A stretch of 64,000 nucleotides of DNA, from assembly GCF_025215095.1 (NCBI RefSeq), contig NZ_JALHAP010000082.1, forward strand, positions 434,001 through 498,000, read 5' to 3'. Both the position numbers and the translations under genes were made by a program. Position 1 is the stretch's first letter, and every line of letters begins with the position of its first letter. A model generated the notes under the pieces. That model did not search any database and was not told the DNA's origin. It saw nothing but the letters and a program-made list of their open reading frames with translations. This stretch comes from Dryocola boscaweniae (GTDB taxonomy: Bacteria; Pseudomonadota; Gammaproteobacteria; Enterobacterales; Enterobacteriaceae). This document shows, piece by piece, positions 34,686 through 43,445 of the stretch.

Positions 34686-34796
34686 AAAAAAAACCGCCAT
34701 TCTGGATGACGGTTCAAAGCTGCATGGATAGGTTTTTATTATTCACTAAATGAAATCGCGCAGATAAAGCCGTTTATTTTGCGCAGATCCCACCAG
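34686..34796 (-). ncRNA. mgrR: Candidate MgrR small RNA
   Basis: A minus-strand transcription unit of about 110 nt without a reading frame: a PhoP-type promoter (34803-34837), an A/U-rich body and a strong intrinsic terminator (34693-34713: ACCGTCAT / ATGGCGGT, five-base loop, eight T). In E. coli the Hfq-dependent sRNA MgrR (about 98 nt, PhoPQ-induced, represses eptB) is encoded beside mgtS. Position, size and regulation match; I identify it from these, not from a base-by-base comparison. Confidence 0.65.
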
Positions 34797-34802
34797 GCCA
34801 AC

Positions 34803-34837
34803 AAAATAGCCTCCGCTGACTCAACCTTGCTTAAACA
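34803..34837 (-). promoter_or_regulatory. PhoP box and -10 of the MgrR-like RNA
   Basis: Minus strand TGTTTA (34837-34832), five bases, GGTTGA (34826-34821), 12 bases, TATTTT (34808-34803). Only one base of the PhoP direct repeat deviates from consensus and the 12-bp distance to -10 is exact. Confidence 0.8.
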
Positions 34838-34989
34838 AGCTGTCAAAATATGTTTTCAGGCCAACTTGTGATGTGCGCCATTCGCAGCCATTCTTATCAT
34901 GTTACGTTTGCACATCATTCGACAGACTCTTTTGGGTGATGATACGTTTAGTGCGCTACTACAAAAAATGATCTACAAGTGGAGATGTT

Positions 34990-35340
34990 ATGCGTAAGTC
35001 GAAAGTTGTGTTGCTCTCAGTGCTGTTGATGGGTTTGCCCGTCGCTTTTTCCGCGCAGGCTTATAGTGAACCCGCGCCTGCGGCCCCGCAAAGCAATGCC
35101 AACACCTCGTATGAGCTTAAAGAGTTCTACGCCGACTATAAGCATTTTGCTATCGGCGATATCGCGCCCGATCTTTATCACACCAAACAGTACCAGATCG
35201 ATGCCTGGAAAATCAGGCACCTCCCGGCCCCTGAAGCTGGCAGCCACTGGACATATATGGGCGGCAACTACGTGCTGATTACCGACGCCGAAGGCAAAAT
35301 CATCCGCGCGATGAAGGGCGATATTTTTTACGCACATTAA
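34990..35340 (+). CDS. RcnB-family periplasmic protein
   Basis: A 116-residue protein with a signal peptide (about 25 residues ending in AQA) and an RcnB domain: YELKEFYADYKHFAIGDIAPDLY, then LPAPEAGSHWTYMGGNYVLITDAEGKII, closely following E. coli RcnB, which affects nickel and cobalt homeostasis in the periplasm. The rcnA exporter and rcnR regulator are not adjacent. It is a paralogue or orthologue; I cannot decide. The next gene encodes a His-rich lipoprotein, hinting at a metal theme. A strong terminator follows. Confidence 0.85.
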   Translation: MRKSKVVLLSVLLMGLPVAFSAQAYSEPAPAAPQSNANTSYELKEFYADYKHFAIGDIAPDLYHTKQYQIDAWKIRHLPAPEAGSHWTYMGGNYVLITDAEGKIIRAMKGDIFYAH

Positions 35341-35369
35341 TCATGCAATTTAAAACGCATTAAGAATAA

Positions 35370-35406
35370 AACCATTGCAATAATAAATATTGCAGTGGTT
35401 TTTTAT
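35370..35406 (+). terminator. Terminator of the RcnB-like gene
   Basis: AACCATTGCAATA and TATTGCAGTGGTT form a long stem (one G-T pair) followed by TTTTTA. Confidence 0.8.
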
Positions 35407-35550
35407 TTATCTGGTTAAATAGATGCAGGCTTAATTAACGAGCAATAGTGAAGAAAATGTGAAGGCGCTTTTTTTGAGTTTATTCTGGTAGTTTGAAATT
35501 GCCGTTCGCCGATAATCACTCACAGGTTAATAGTGAAACGGTAATATTCT

Positions 35551-35667
35551 ATGAAAAAAATTGCATTCATGCTGATCAGTCTGCTGGTCGTGTTTTCTTT
35601 AAGCGGTTGCATCTGGCACGACGGGTATCATCACGGCGGCGGCCATCACCACTCTCATCACCACTAA
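35551..35667 (+). CDS. Tiny His-rich lipoprotein
   Basis: A 38-residue product: lipoprotein signal with an LSGC lipobox (Cys20), then a mature peptide of only 19 residues of which ten are His (WHDGYHHGGGHHHSHHH). It would be a lipid-anchored envelope peptide able to bind Ni, Co, Zn or Cu. ATG 35551 follows GGTAATATTCT, a weak ribosome site. It lies 210 bases after the RcnB-like gene and is followed by a hairpin. I know no described family for it. Confidence 0.7.
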   Translation: MKKIAFMLISLLVVFSLSGCIWHDGYHHGGGHHHSHHH

Positions 35668-35673
35668 AAAAAT

Positions 35674-35857
35674 AACCCCGGTGTGCCGGGGTTTAAATTG
35701 CTGACAAAAAAGGAAAAAGCGTGGTTTTTCCTTCTTTGTGGTTGATCTGCCGAAAATCAATGAAGTGATTTTCCTTATTTTTTAAATGGCGGCATCTTTT
35801 AGTTTTGTGATGTCGGGAGGCCTGGCATCATTCTCTAACCCCGGCGTGCCGGGGTTT
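35674..35857. other. Hairpin-dense spacer
   Basis: At least four stem-loops in 184 bases: AACCCCGG/CCGGGGTT (35674-35693), AAGGAAAAA/TTTTTCCTT (35710-35733), GAAAATCA/TGATTTTC followed by a T run (35752-35773, terminator-like on plus), and AACCCCGG/CCGGGGTT again (35837-35856). The first and last are near-identical copies. It separates the convergent lipoprotein and 35862-36155 genes. Confidence 0.65.
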
Positions 35858-35861
35858 AAGT

Positions 35862-36155
35862 TTATGCCTGGTGCAACGCTTTAACTTTTGAATAGCCATA
35901 TTCAAAAATAAGATCGGTTGTGCACATAAAGACAATCACATCTCCCGATTCACACTCCGTCAGCGAGCTGTTTAATTCCGCATCAAAATCCCTTGTCAGT
36001 TGCGGCATCAACATTTGCATATCGCCCGGATAATCATCGTCTTCGTCTGCCGGCATATGTTCGATTTGTGAACCGCGCACGACGTAAATCAACACGTTTT
36101 TGTCGTTGAACGTGACGGGCGCGCGCAGATGCTTGCCGACGGGATGCTTTGCCAT
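35862..36155 (-). CDS. Small acidic hypothetical protein
   Basis: 97 residues, no signal peptide or membrane helix, with an acidic middle (MPADEDDDYPGD) and a hydrophobic strand-like segment (GDVIVFMCTTDLIF). Start ATG 36155 is preceded by AAGGTAA on the coding strand. I do not recognise the family. It is followed by a hairpin and preceded by a 73-base gap to ydfI, with which it could share a transcript. Confidence 0.55.
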   Translation of the reverse strand: MAKHPVGKHLRAPVTFNDKNVLIYVVRGSQIEHMPADEDDDYPGDMQMLMPQLTRDFDAELNSSLTECESGDVIVFMCTTDLIFEYGYSKVKALHQA

Positions 36156-36228
36156 AGAGTTACCTTAAATTACGTTGGCGCGAAGAGTCGCGATATCCCG
36201 CAAAATATACCTGCCAAAACGTCTGAGG

Positions 36229-37677
36229 TCATCCCGCCACCGTATTTTTTGCGCCGTATTCGCGCACGGCAAGATAGGCTTCCGTAACCTGCTTAACGAA
36301 TTGTTCATTAGCCGGCAGATCTTCGCCAAAGATAGTGTTCAGCCCTAACAGCGCCTGAACGCGGGCTTCTCCTTCCTGGCTTGAGGCGACGGCCTGCTGG
36401 ATTGCCGGCAGAAGCGGATCGCTGACTTCGATTTTTTCGCCCTGCTCATCAACGCCGCCAACATAACGCATCCATCCTGCCACGCCCAGCGCCAGCAACC
36501 TGAAGCTGCTGCCGTGCGCAAGGTGCCAACGGATAGAGTCCAGCCAGCGCTGCGGAAGCTTTTGGCTGCCGTCCATTGCGATCTGCCAGGTGCGATGCCG
36601 CAGCGCCGGGTTGGTGTAGCGCGCAATAAGGGAATCGGCATACTTGCCTAAATCAACGCTGGTTACTTTTAGCGTAGGCGCCTGCTCCTGCAGCATCAGC
36701 GCGTGGGCGGCACGGCGATAATTTTCATCCTGCATACAGTCAGAAATATGCTGATAACCCGCAAGATAGCCCAGATAAGCGAGGAAAGAGTGGCTACCGT
36801 TCAGCATGCGCAGCTTCATTTCTTCATAAGGAAGAACGTCGGCCACCAGTTCAGCTCCGGCTTTTTCCCATGCCGGACGCCCGGCAACGAAATTATCTTC
36901 AATCACCCACTGGCGGAACGGCTCGCAGGCGACGGCAGCCGGATCGGCAACGCCGGTTGCCTGCGCCACCTGCGCCAGCGTTTCAGGAGTCACCGCCGGC
37001 ACAATGCGGTCTACCATCGTAGATGGGAACGTAACCTTGGCTTTTATCCACGCGCCTAATTCCGGGTCGATCGCATCCGCATAGGCCGTTACGACATGAT
37101 GAGTTACATGGCCATTCTCAGGCATGTTATCGCAGGACATTACGCTGAACGCCGGTAAGCCCGCAGCTTTACGGCGCGCCAGCGCTTCCACAATCACGCC
37201 CGGCGCGGACTGCGGCTGATGAGGGTTTGCCAGATCGTGGGCAATAAGCGGATGATCCAACAAAAGCGTGCCCGTGGCGGGCGCATGGCAGTAACCCTTT
37301 TCGGTCACGGTAAGAGAAACAATCGCCACTTCTGGCTGTGTCATGGCGTCAAACACCGCTTCCAGGCCATCAACCTGCGCGTGAAGCGCCTTTTTCACTA
37401 CGCCCACTACGCGACACTGCCAGGCATCCGCAGACATTTCCGCCACGCTATAGAGATTATCCTGCTGTCTGAGGTCGGCAATTTGCTGCTCGCCGCCAAT
37501 CAGGTTCACTTCGCAATATCCCCAGTCGCTGCCGTGTTCCTGAGCAAGAATATCGGTATATACGGCCTGGTGGGCGCGGTGAAATGCGCCAAACCCCAAA
37601 TGGACGATGCGTGGAACCAGTTTGCTACGATCGTATTGCGGAATAATCGCGTTTGCAGTTAAGAGCTTGTTTTCCAT
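36229..37677 (-). CDS. ydfI: YdfI-type mannitol dehydrogenase family oxidoreductase (D-mannonate/fructuronate)
   Basis: A 482-residue long-chain mannitol dehydrogenase family enzyme, close to E. coli YdfI and related to UxuB. The predicted reaction is NAD-linked interconversion of D-mannonate and D-fructuronate. Marks: IVHLGFGAFHRAHQ near the N-terminus (nucleotide site) and the catalytic region EEMKLRMLNGSHSFLAYLGYLAG with the family Lys and His. Last gene of the rsp/ydf block; it has its own upstream region of 132 bases rich in operator-like repeats, so it may be separately controlled. Confidence 0.9.
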   Translation of the reverse strand: MENKLLTANAIIPQYDRSKLVPRIVHLGFGAFHRAHQAVYTDILAQEHGSDWGYCEVNLIGGEQQIADLRQQDNLYSVAEMSADAWQCRVVGVVKKALHAQVDGLEAVFDAMTQPEVAIVSLTVTEKGYCHAPATGTLLLDHPLIAHDLANPHQPQSAPGVIVEALARRKAAGLPAFSVMSCDNMPENGHVTHHVVTAYADAIDPELGAWIKAKVTFPSTMVDRIVPAVTPETLAQVAQATGVADPAAVACEPFRQWVIEDNFVAGRPAWEKAGAELVADVLPYEEMKLRMLNGSHSFLAYLGYLAGYQHISDCMQDENYRRAAHALMLQEQAPTLKVTSVDLGKYADSLIARYTNPALRHRTWQIAMDGSQKLPQRWLDSIRWHLAHGSSFRLLALGVAGWMRYVGGVDEQGEKIEVSDPLLPAIQQAVASSQEGEARVQALLGLNTIFGEDLPANEQFVKQVTEAYLAVREYGAKNTVAG

Positions 37678-37715
37678 TTTAAAACTCGCTGTTGAAGGAT
37701 AGTCGGGACAGCTTC

Positions 37716-37802
37716 AGACTACCTGCTATGGTAGTCTGCTTTTTGATTTGCATTAAGCTTTGGTTATTTGGTATGACATAATGCATGAAGTTGTATGACA
37801 AC
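37716..37802 (-). promoter_or_regulatory. Operator-like repeats before ydfI
   Basis: Perfect palindrome AGACTACC-TGCTAT-GGTAGTCT (37716-37737), then TTGGTATGACAT (37768-37779) and GTTGTATGACAAC (37790-37802, palindromic). The last two share TATGACA and look like GntR/FadR-class operators. Part of the same vocabulary (ACTACCATA, TTGTATG) occurs before rspA at 46119-46131. Confidence 0.55.
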
Positions 37803-37809
37803 TCACAGT

Positions 37810-39363
37810 TTATACCTCACCATTGACGCGCGGTAACGAGCTGACGGAATTCGTGTTATGCGTTTCTTCTTCACACCAGAGCTTGTCGTAGCTATAACCC
37901 GTTAAATCCTCGACAACTTCACGCGTCTGCGGATCAACATCTTTTTTCGCGCCTTGCGCTTTCAAGCGCTCAACTTCATCGACAAAAATCTTATGGGTGC
38001 GTTTATTCAGGCGGAACGTCAGAGCCTGCCATAACGCCAGAACCAGCAATCCAGCCGTACCGGCGAACAGCAGCGTAGCAATCATGTTGACGGCCCCATC
38101 GGGCTGAACCTGACTGCCTTTAACAAACCCACCGGTCTGCAGCAAAACACCCACAATAAAGGTCGCAATGGCGACGGTCGTTTTACGTGAGAAGGTCATT
38201 ACGGCGGCAAATAAACCTTCACGACGCTTACGGGTGATCATTTCATCGATATCAGGAATAAACGGGAAGACATTCCACGGTGTGAATTCCAGCACACAGC
38301 GACCAACCTGATAGACCGCCGCCAGAATAACCAACAGCGTGACTTTGTTATCGCCCGGGAACTGATAAACCATAAACAGCCCAACCAGACACAGCATCAT
38401 CAGGCTGTAGGCGAAGATGTACAAACGAGACGGACCGTATTTGATGATGGCCATCCCTGCGAGCAAGGTCACCGGCAAGCCGACAATACTCATTGAAAGC
38501 AATGTTCCAGCCAGAGAGGAAGAGACGTTCAGGCAGTACACACAGAAGAAAACGAATACCGTGTTGTAGACATCTTTGGCAGTGAAAGAGAGCAAATATA
38601 TCGCCAAATGTTTTCTGAATGCCCTGACCTTAAGCGTTGAGCCATATTCTTTAAACAAGCTTCCTACGGCGATAACTTTGCTCAATAAAGTTGTAGTCTG
38701 GGTTGGCTTTTCAAGCTCGGCTAACATTTCAGGCGTTAATTCTCGCTCCCATGTCACCTTCCAGGAGATGAAGACGCACAGCATGAACAGAACCGCAAAG
38801 ACCACGCCGTTAATTAAATAGGCGTTAGCATCATGCTCGCCAAAATAGCCGATCAGCAGACCTGGAATAAAGGTCGCCAAAAACGTACCCAAAGCAGAAA
38901 AGAACATTCGGCAAGTTGAAAGTTTCGTGCGTGAATTAAAGTCTTTAGTCATTTCCGACGGTAAAGTTTCCCATGGGATAAGCACCATCGCCGCGATAAT
39001 TTCAAACGCCAGATAAACCGCCAGATAGAACCCAAAGTTCATGCCGTTTACCCAAAGCAAGGCGTAAACCAGCATTAACGGTGCGCCAATCAGCAGGAAA
39101 AAGCGACGGCGGCCAAACTTCTTACCTAAATAATTTTTATAGAAATGGTCGGTGAAGCTGCCCATAAACAGGCTGACGACGGCATCAACGATACGCGCAA
39201 TAGCGACAATCGAAGCGGCTTCAACCGGCGAAAGGCCAACAAAGGTGGTGTAAAAGAACAGCAGCCATGCACCTATAACGGTAAATGCCCCGCCGCCCAT
39301 AATATCCGTCACGCCATAACCGATCCCGACCGGGATGGTTATTTTTCTGTTAGTTCGAGACAT
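37810..39363 (-). CDS. GPH-family sugar/uronide symporter
   Basis: A 517-residue glycoside-pentoside-hexuronide:cation symporter with about 12 membrane helices, the N-terminal GYGVTDIMGGGAFTVIGAWLLFFYT block and the cytoplasmic loop KNYLGKKFGRRRFFLL. Such proteins carry glucuronides (UidB), melibiose or oligogalacturonides. Location between ydfI and uxaC suggests a uronide, freeing or delivering glucuronate or galacturonate units. No glycosidase or lyase is encoded nearby, so the true substrate is uncertain. It is 28 bases downstream of the uxaC-like gene. Confidence 0.8.
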   Translation of the reverse strand: MSRTNRKITIPVGIGYGVTDIMGGGAFTVIGAWLLFFYTTFVGLSPVEAASIVAIARIVDAVVSLFMGSFTDHFYKNYLGKKFGRRRFFLLIGAPLMLVYALLWVNGMNFGFYLAVYLAFEIIAAMVLIPWETLPSEMTKDFNSRTKLSTCRMFFSALGTFLATFIPGLLIGYFGEHDANAYLINGVVFAVLFMLCVFISWKVTWERELTPEMLAELEKPTQTTTLLSKVIAVGSLFKEYGSTLKVRAFRKHLAIYLLSFTAKDVYNTVFVFFCVYCLNVSSSLAGTLLSMSIVGLPVTLLAGMAIIKYGPSRLYIFAYSLMMLCLVGLFMVYQFPGDNKVTLLVILAAVYQVGRCVLEFTPWNVFPFIPDIDEMITRKRREGLFAAVMTFSRKTTVAIATFIVGVLLQTGGFVKGSQVQPDGAVNMIATLLFAGTAGLLVLALWQALTFRLNKRTHKIFVDEVERLKAQGAKKDVDPQTREVVEDLTGYSYDKLWCEEETHNTNSVSSLPRVNGEV

Positions 39364-39391
39364 ATTGATTCAATTCCTCGCAAAGGCGCCA

Positions 39392-40795
39392 TTAAAATCC
39401 GAAATAGGCTTCGGCATTGTCGTGACAGATATTTTTTATCATGCGGGTGAGTATTTCCGGATCGTTGGGGATTTCTCCCTTCTCTACCCAGCTACCAACA
39501 AGATTGCAGACGATACGGCGGAAATAGTCATGGCGCGGATAGGAAACAAAGCTTCTAGAATCGGTCAGCATGCCGATAAAGTTCATTAATAACCCCTGGT
39601 CCGCAAGCGTATTTAGCTGGTTTTCCATGCCGCGTCGCGTGTCGTTAAACCACCAGCCTGAGCCAAACTGAATGGGTGATTTAATGCCTGATTCCCCCGA
39701 CTGGAAGTTCGCAATGGCGCTGGCAACCACGTCATTATCACGGGCGTTCAGGTTATAAATAATGGTTTTTGGTAACGCATTTTGCTGCGACATCGCGTCC
39801 AGTAAGCCATTCAAATGGCGGGCAAGATGATTTTGGTCGTTAATGGAATCAAACCCCATATTGATGCCAAGCGCATTACGCATCGCGGTATTATTGTTAC
39901 GTATCGCGCCAAAATGGATTTGCATCGCCCAGCCGCGCTGTTTGTACTGGCCGGCCAGCATCAGGAACATGGCGCTGTCAAACTGCGCCTGTTCCTCGGC
40001 ATTCAGTTTTTCGCCCCGTTGTTTTTTGAGGAAAATCGCCGCTACGGTACGTTCATCAGCCGGTTGATAGCCTATCTCCAATGGACCGTGATCCGAAATA
40101 CGACACCCGGCTTCATGGAACCAGTCGATACGTTGCGCTATTGCCTGATTAAAGTCGTCAATGGTGGAGATTTTGTTGCCTGCAAACTGTGACAGCTTGC
40201 TAATAAATGCAGCAAATACCTCCGGCTGCGGTTCGAAAATTTCATCCGGACGGAAAGTCGGCAGCACCCTGGTAGTGAAATCTGAGTCCTGCAGCAGACG
40301 GTGATATTCCAGTGAATCAAGCGGTGAGTCCGTGGTGCAAATAACCTCGACGTTAGAGCGGGTAATTAAAGCACGCGGCTTAAAATCATCCTGCTGCAAA
40401 AGCTTATTACAGTGGTTCATCACTTCACGCCAGTTTTTACTGTTTAAAGTGCCCTCAAAAGCAAAATATTGGTGTAGCTCAAGATGCGTCCAGTGATAAA
40501 GAGGATTACCAAAACAGGATTCTACCGTTTCGGCCCAGGCCTGAAATTTTTCTTCCGCGCTGGCCGTACCGGTAATTTTATTCTCCGGAATGCCGTTTGC
40601 GCGCATCGCACGCCATTTATAATGATCGCCCGCCAGCCAAAGCTCAGTAATATCTTTGAATGGTTTATTTTCATAAATATCTTTAGCATTTAAATGACAG
40701 TGGTAATCGATAACAGGCTGGGACTTTGCCACATCCAGATAAAGCTGAACGCCAACGTCATTACCGATCATAAACCTATCATTAATGAAACTCAT
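39392..40795 (-). CDS. uxaC: Glucuronate isomerase (UxaC family)
   Basis: UxaC isomerises D-glucuronate to D-fructuronate (and D-galacturonate to D-tagaturonate). The 467-residue protein has the amidohydrolase-fold marks PVIDYHCHLNAKDIYEN, WLAGDHYKWRAMRANGI, GNPLYHWTHLEL, FGSGWWFNDTRRGME and MLTDSRSFVSYPRHDYFRR. It differs enough from E. coli UxaC to be a paralogue dedicated to this operon. Its product would feed YdfI and then RspA. It is separated from ydfJ by a 31-base inverted repeat. Confidence 0.9.
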   Translation of the reverse strand: MSFINDRFMIGNDVGVQLYLDVAKSQPVIDYHCHLNAKDIYENKPFKDITELWLAGDHYKWRAMRANGIPENKITGTASAEEKFQAWAETVESCFGNPLYHWTHLELHQYFAFEGTLNSKNWREVMNHCNKLLQQDDFKPRALITRSNVEVICTTDSPLDSLEYHRLLQDSDFTTRVLPTFRPDEIFEPQPEVFAAFISKLSQFAGNKISTIDDFNQAIAQRIDWFHEAGCRISDHGPLEIGYQPADERTVAAIFLKKQRGEKLNAEEQAQFDSAMFLMLAGQYKQRGWAMQIHFGAIRNNNTAMRNALGINMGFDSINDQNHLARHLNGLLDAMSQQNALPKTIIYNLNARDNDVVASAIANFQSGESGIKSPIQFGSGWWFNDTRRGMENQLNTLADQGLLMNFIGMLTDSRSFVSYPRHDYFRRIVCNLVGSWVEKGEIPNDPEILTRMIKNICHDNAEAYFGF

Positions 40796-40831
40796 ACAAA
40801 CCCCTTATTAAACTGCCGTGCGGATTTAATT

Positions 40832-40862
40832 TCATATAGCCTAAGGAAATCAGGCTATATGA
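40832..40862 (-). other. Intercistronic hairpin between ydfJ and uxaC
   Basis: TCATATAGCCT and AGGCTATATGA form a perfect 11-pair stem with a nine-base loop. No T run on the minus strand, so it more likely tunes or stabilises the operon message than terminates it. Confidence 0.6.
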
Positions 40863-40902
40863 ATAAAAGTAATGGCTATATTTTTTTGCAGATGAATGTT
40901 AA

Positions 40903-42303
40903 TTAATAGCTACGCACGCCTTTTATTATAGCCGAAGCGCCTTTAGCTTCGGCTGCGTCTTCAAGCTCGCTCAGGTCACGGTCTTTTACTTCCGGCATTA
41001 CAATGGCGGAAATCAATCCAATAGCCGAGTAAGCAATCATCATGACCACAATAGGCCACCATGAGCCGGTCATGTTCACAAAGATACCTGCCAGCACGGG
41101 ACCAAAACCGACCGCAATCAACCCTCCCGCTTCTTTGGAAATTGCCATGCGGGTAAAGCGATTACGCGCGCCGAACATTTCCGCCATGGTGATATTTTCC
41201 AGAGCGAATAACCCCAGCACCGCAACGTTATGAATCACAATGATGGACGCCATGATTACGTTTACATCGTTACTCTTATCAACAATCATCGAGATCATTG
41301 GCCAGGCGAGAACAATCGAAGAAATACTGATGATGATATAAGGAACACGGCGGCCAATTTTGTCGGACAGCCAGCCCAGGAACGGAATGGTAATAAAGCC
41401 GATGGCGGAGCTAATCATTAACGCATCGGTCGGTATCGCTTTCTCAAACAGCAGCGTTTGGACTAAATAACCGGCCAGGAATGTCTGGATTAAACCTGAG
41501 TTACCCGCCTGACCAAAACGCAACCCGGTTGCCAGCCAGAACGATTTGCTGGTGAACATGGCTCCCAGCGAGTGAGTTTTATCCATCGCGACTTTTGCCG
41601 CTGCGGCATTGTCGGTATCGTCTGCGACTTTCTCAAATACGGGGCTTTCTTTAAGATTTAATCGCAGCCATATGGCAAAGATCATGACTACAACGCTTGC
41701 CAGGAAAGGCACGCGCCAACCCCATGCCAGCAGCTCTTCTTTTGACAGGAAGAAGAACATTACCGCCCAGATTGCCGTTGCCGACAGCGTGCCGCAGTTG
41801 GTGCCCATAGCAACCAGCGAAGAGATAATGCCGCGTTTTCCTTTTGGCGCATATTCAGCAAGCATGGTTCCCGCTCCGGAAATCTCAGCCCCCGCTCCAA
41901 GACCCTGAATAATTCGTAACAGCACCAGTAATAACGGGGCGAAAATACCTATTTGCGCGTAGGTCGGTAATACACCAATCAAAGTGGTGCATATTCCCAT
42001 CATGGTAATGGTGATAAACAGCACTTTTTTACGGCCGATGGTATCCCCCATACGCCCAAAGAAGAAGGCGCCAACGATACGGGCAATATAACCGGCCCCG
42101 TACGTTCCCATTGCCAGGATAAGCGCCATTGCTGCCGATTGTTCCGGGAAGAATATTTCGTGGAAGACCAAAGCGGCGCCCAGGGAATAGAGCTGAAAAT
42201 CCATGAATTCCAGCGCCGTGCCAAGCCAGCCGGATACCGCCGCCTTTACAAGGTCAGATGTACTTCTTTCCGGCTGCGCCGTGTTTAGTGATGTTGTGTT
42301 CAT
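40903..42303 (-). CDS. ydfJ: YdfJ, MHS-family metabolite:proton symporter
   Basis: A 466-residue MFS transporter (metabolite:H+ symporter type, about 12 helices) closely matching E. coli YdfJ from FMDFQLYSLGAALVF onward. In E. coli K-12 the ydfJ N-terminus is lost; here an intact leader (STSDLVKAAVSGWLGTALE) precedes it. Family motif GRMGDTIGRKKVL is present. A role in uptake of the aldonate or uronate used by the neighbouring enzymes is inferred from position. Confidence 0.87.
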   Translation of the reverse strand: MNTTSLNTAQPERSTSDLVKAAVSGWLGTALEFMDFQLYSLGAALVFHEIFFPEQSAAMALILAMGTYGAGYIARIVGAFFFGRMGDTIGRKKVLFITITMMGICTTLIGVLPTYAQIGIFAPLLLVLLRIIQGLGAGAEISGAGTMLAEYAPKGKRGIISSLVAMGTNCGTLSATAIWAVMFFFLSKEELLAWGWRVPFLASVVVMIFAIWLRLNLKESPVFEKVADDTDNAAAAKVAMDKTHSLGAMFTSKSFWLATGLRFGQAGNSGLIQTFLAGYLVQTLLFEKAIPTDALMISSAIGFITIPFLGWLSDKIGRRVPYIIISISSIVLAWPMISMIVDKSNDVNVIMASIIVIHNVAVLGLFALENITMAEMFGARNRFTRMAISKEAGGLIAVGFGPVLAGIFVNMTGSWWPIVVMMIAYSAIGLISAIVMPEVKDRDLSELEDAAEAKGASAIIKGVRSY

Positions 42304-42365
42304 ATTTCTGTTCTCTGGAATTATCGTTGTAGGGACAGTAAATATTTAGGTACAGAGATTAGCGT

Positions 42366-43379
42366 TTAAAATTTCAATAAGACCTTACAGCACTGCTTCT
42401 GGTCTTTTTCGAATATATTCATCGCTTCAAGTACCTGTGTATAAGGGAACTGATGGGTAATTAATTTCTCAGGTTGTATTTTCTGCTCCGCCATCCAGCT
42501 AATAACCTGTGGGAAGCGATTACTGTTCAGGCGCGAACTATAAATAGTGAGCTCTTTACTGGTGATAGCCTGCTGGCTGAGCACGCAAGGATCCGCTGAG
42601 AAGCCCATAATGCCAATGCGCGCGGCAGGCGACGCCAGGCTAATGGCTTCCGGCAGAATGGATGGATGGCACGCGGCGTCAACAATCAGTGTCGGACGAA
42701 TATTAAGCGCTTCCAGTTCGGTTTTTAGACAGAGATGCGCGTTATTAATCACGCGGTCCGCACCGTTGGCTTTTGCCATGGCCAGACGCTCATCGATGCG
42801 ATCCACAACGATGATTTCTTTTACGCCGTAAACCCCGCGCAGCGCCTGAATCGTGGTCAGCCCCATCGGCCCTGCGCCGTATACTAACGCGGTATCCAGC
42901 GGGCCCGGATGCATCTGACTGCAAATATTGGCAGCGATAGTGAAAGGCTCCACCATTGTCGCTTCGTTATCAGGAATGCTGTCTGGCACAACGTGGGCAT
43001 TTTTTGCCGGTAGCGTGACGAATTCGCTAAAGCCGCCATCCCGATGAACGCCGATAACCTGAAGCTCTGCGCATACGTTAGGGCGCCCGACAGCGCAAGG
43101 ATAACAAGTCCCGCAGCTCACCACCGGGTCGCCAACTACACGTTCTCCAATACGCGACGCGTCCACCCCTTCGCCGACTGCGTCAATATGGCCGAAAAAC
43201 TCATGGCCAATGACGCGGGGATATTTCGCGAACGGGTTGTGACCGCGATAAATATGAACATCAGAGCCGCAAATCCCCGCGCTCGCTACGCGAATACGCA
43301 CTTCACCTGGCTGCGGTTCACACTGTGGGCGATCTTCAATAACCAGAGTTCCCGGTTGTTGAATAGTGATACTTTTCAT
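42366..43379 (-). CDS. rspB: RspB, zinc-dependent alcohol dehydrogenase (L-gulonate/aldonate type)
   Basis: A 337-residue medium-chain Zn dehydrogenase. Catalytic zinc ligands Cys37 (AGICGSD), His59 and Glu60 (IGHEFFG); structural zinc cysteines in CGTCYPCAVGRPNVC; Rossmann motif VYGAGPMG. Orthologues of RspB outside E. coli have been assigned L-gulonate 5-dehydrogenase activity, producing fructuronate that YdfI-type enzymes reduce. That would fit this operon. ATG 43379 (AGAGAG site) matches the E. coli start; an upstream in-frame start is less likely. Confidence 0.87.
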   Translation of the reverse strand: MKSITIQQPGTLVIEDRPQCEPQPGEVRIRVASAGICGSDVHIYRGHNPFAKYPRVIGHEFFGHIDAVGEGVDASRIGERVVGDPVVSCGTCYPCAVGRPNVCAELQVIGVHRDGGFSEFVTLPAKNAHVVPDSIPDNEATMVEPFTIAANICSQMHPGPLDTALVYGAGPMGLTTIQALRGVYGVKEIIVVDRIDERLAMAKANGADRVINNAHLCLKTELEALNIRPTLIVDAACHPSILPEAISLASPAARIGIMGFSADPCVLSQQAITSKELTIYSSRLNSNRFPQVISWMAEQKIQPEKLITHQFPYTQVLEAMNIFEKDQKQCCKVLLKF

Positions 43380-43445
43380 TTTTAGACTCTCTGTTCGCAC
43401 AAATAATGTCGTTACCCAGGCTGGGTGAAAATCCAGCCTGATGAA

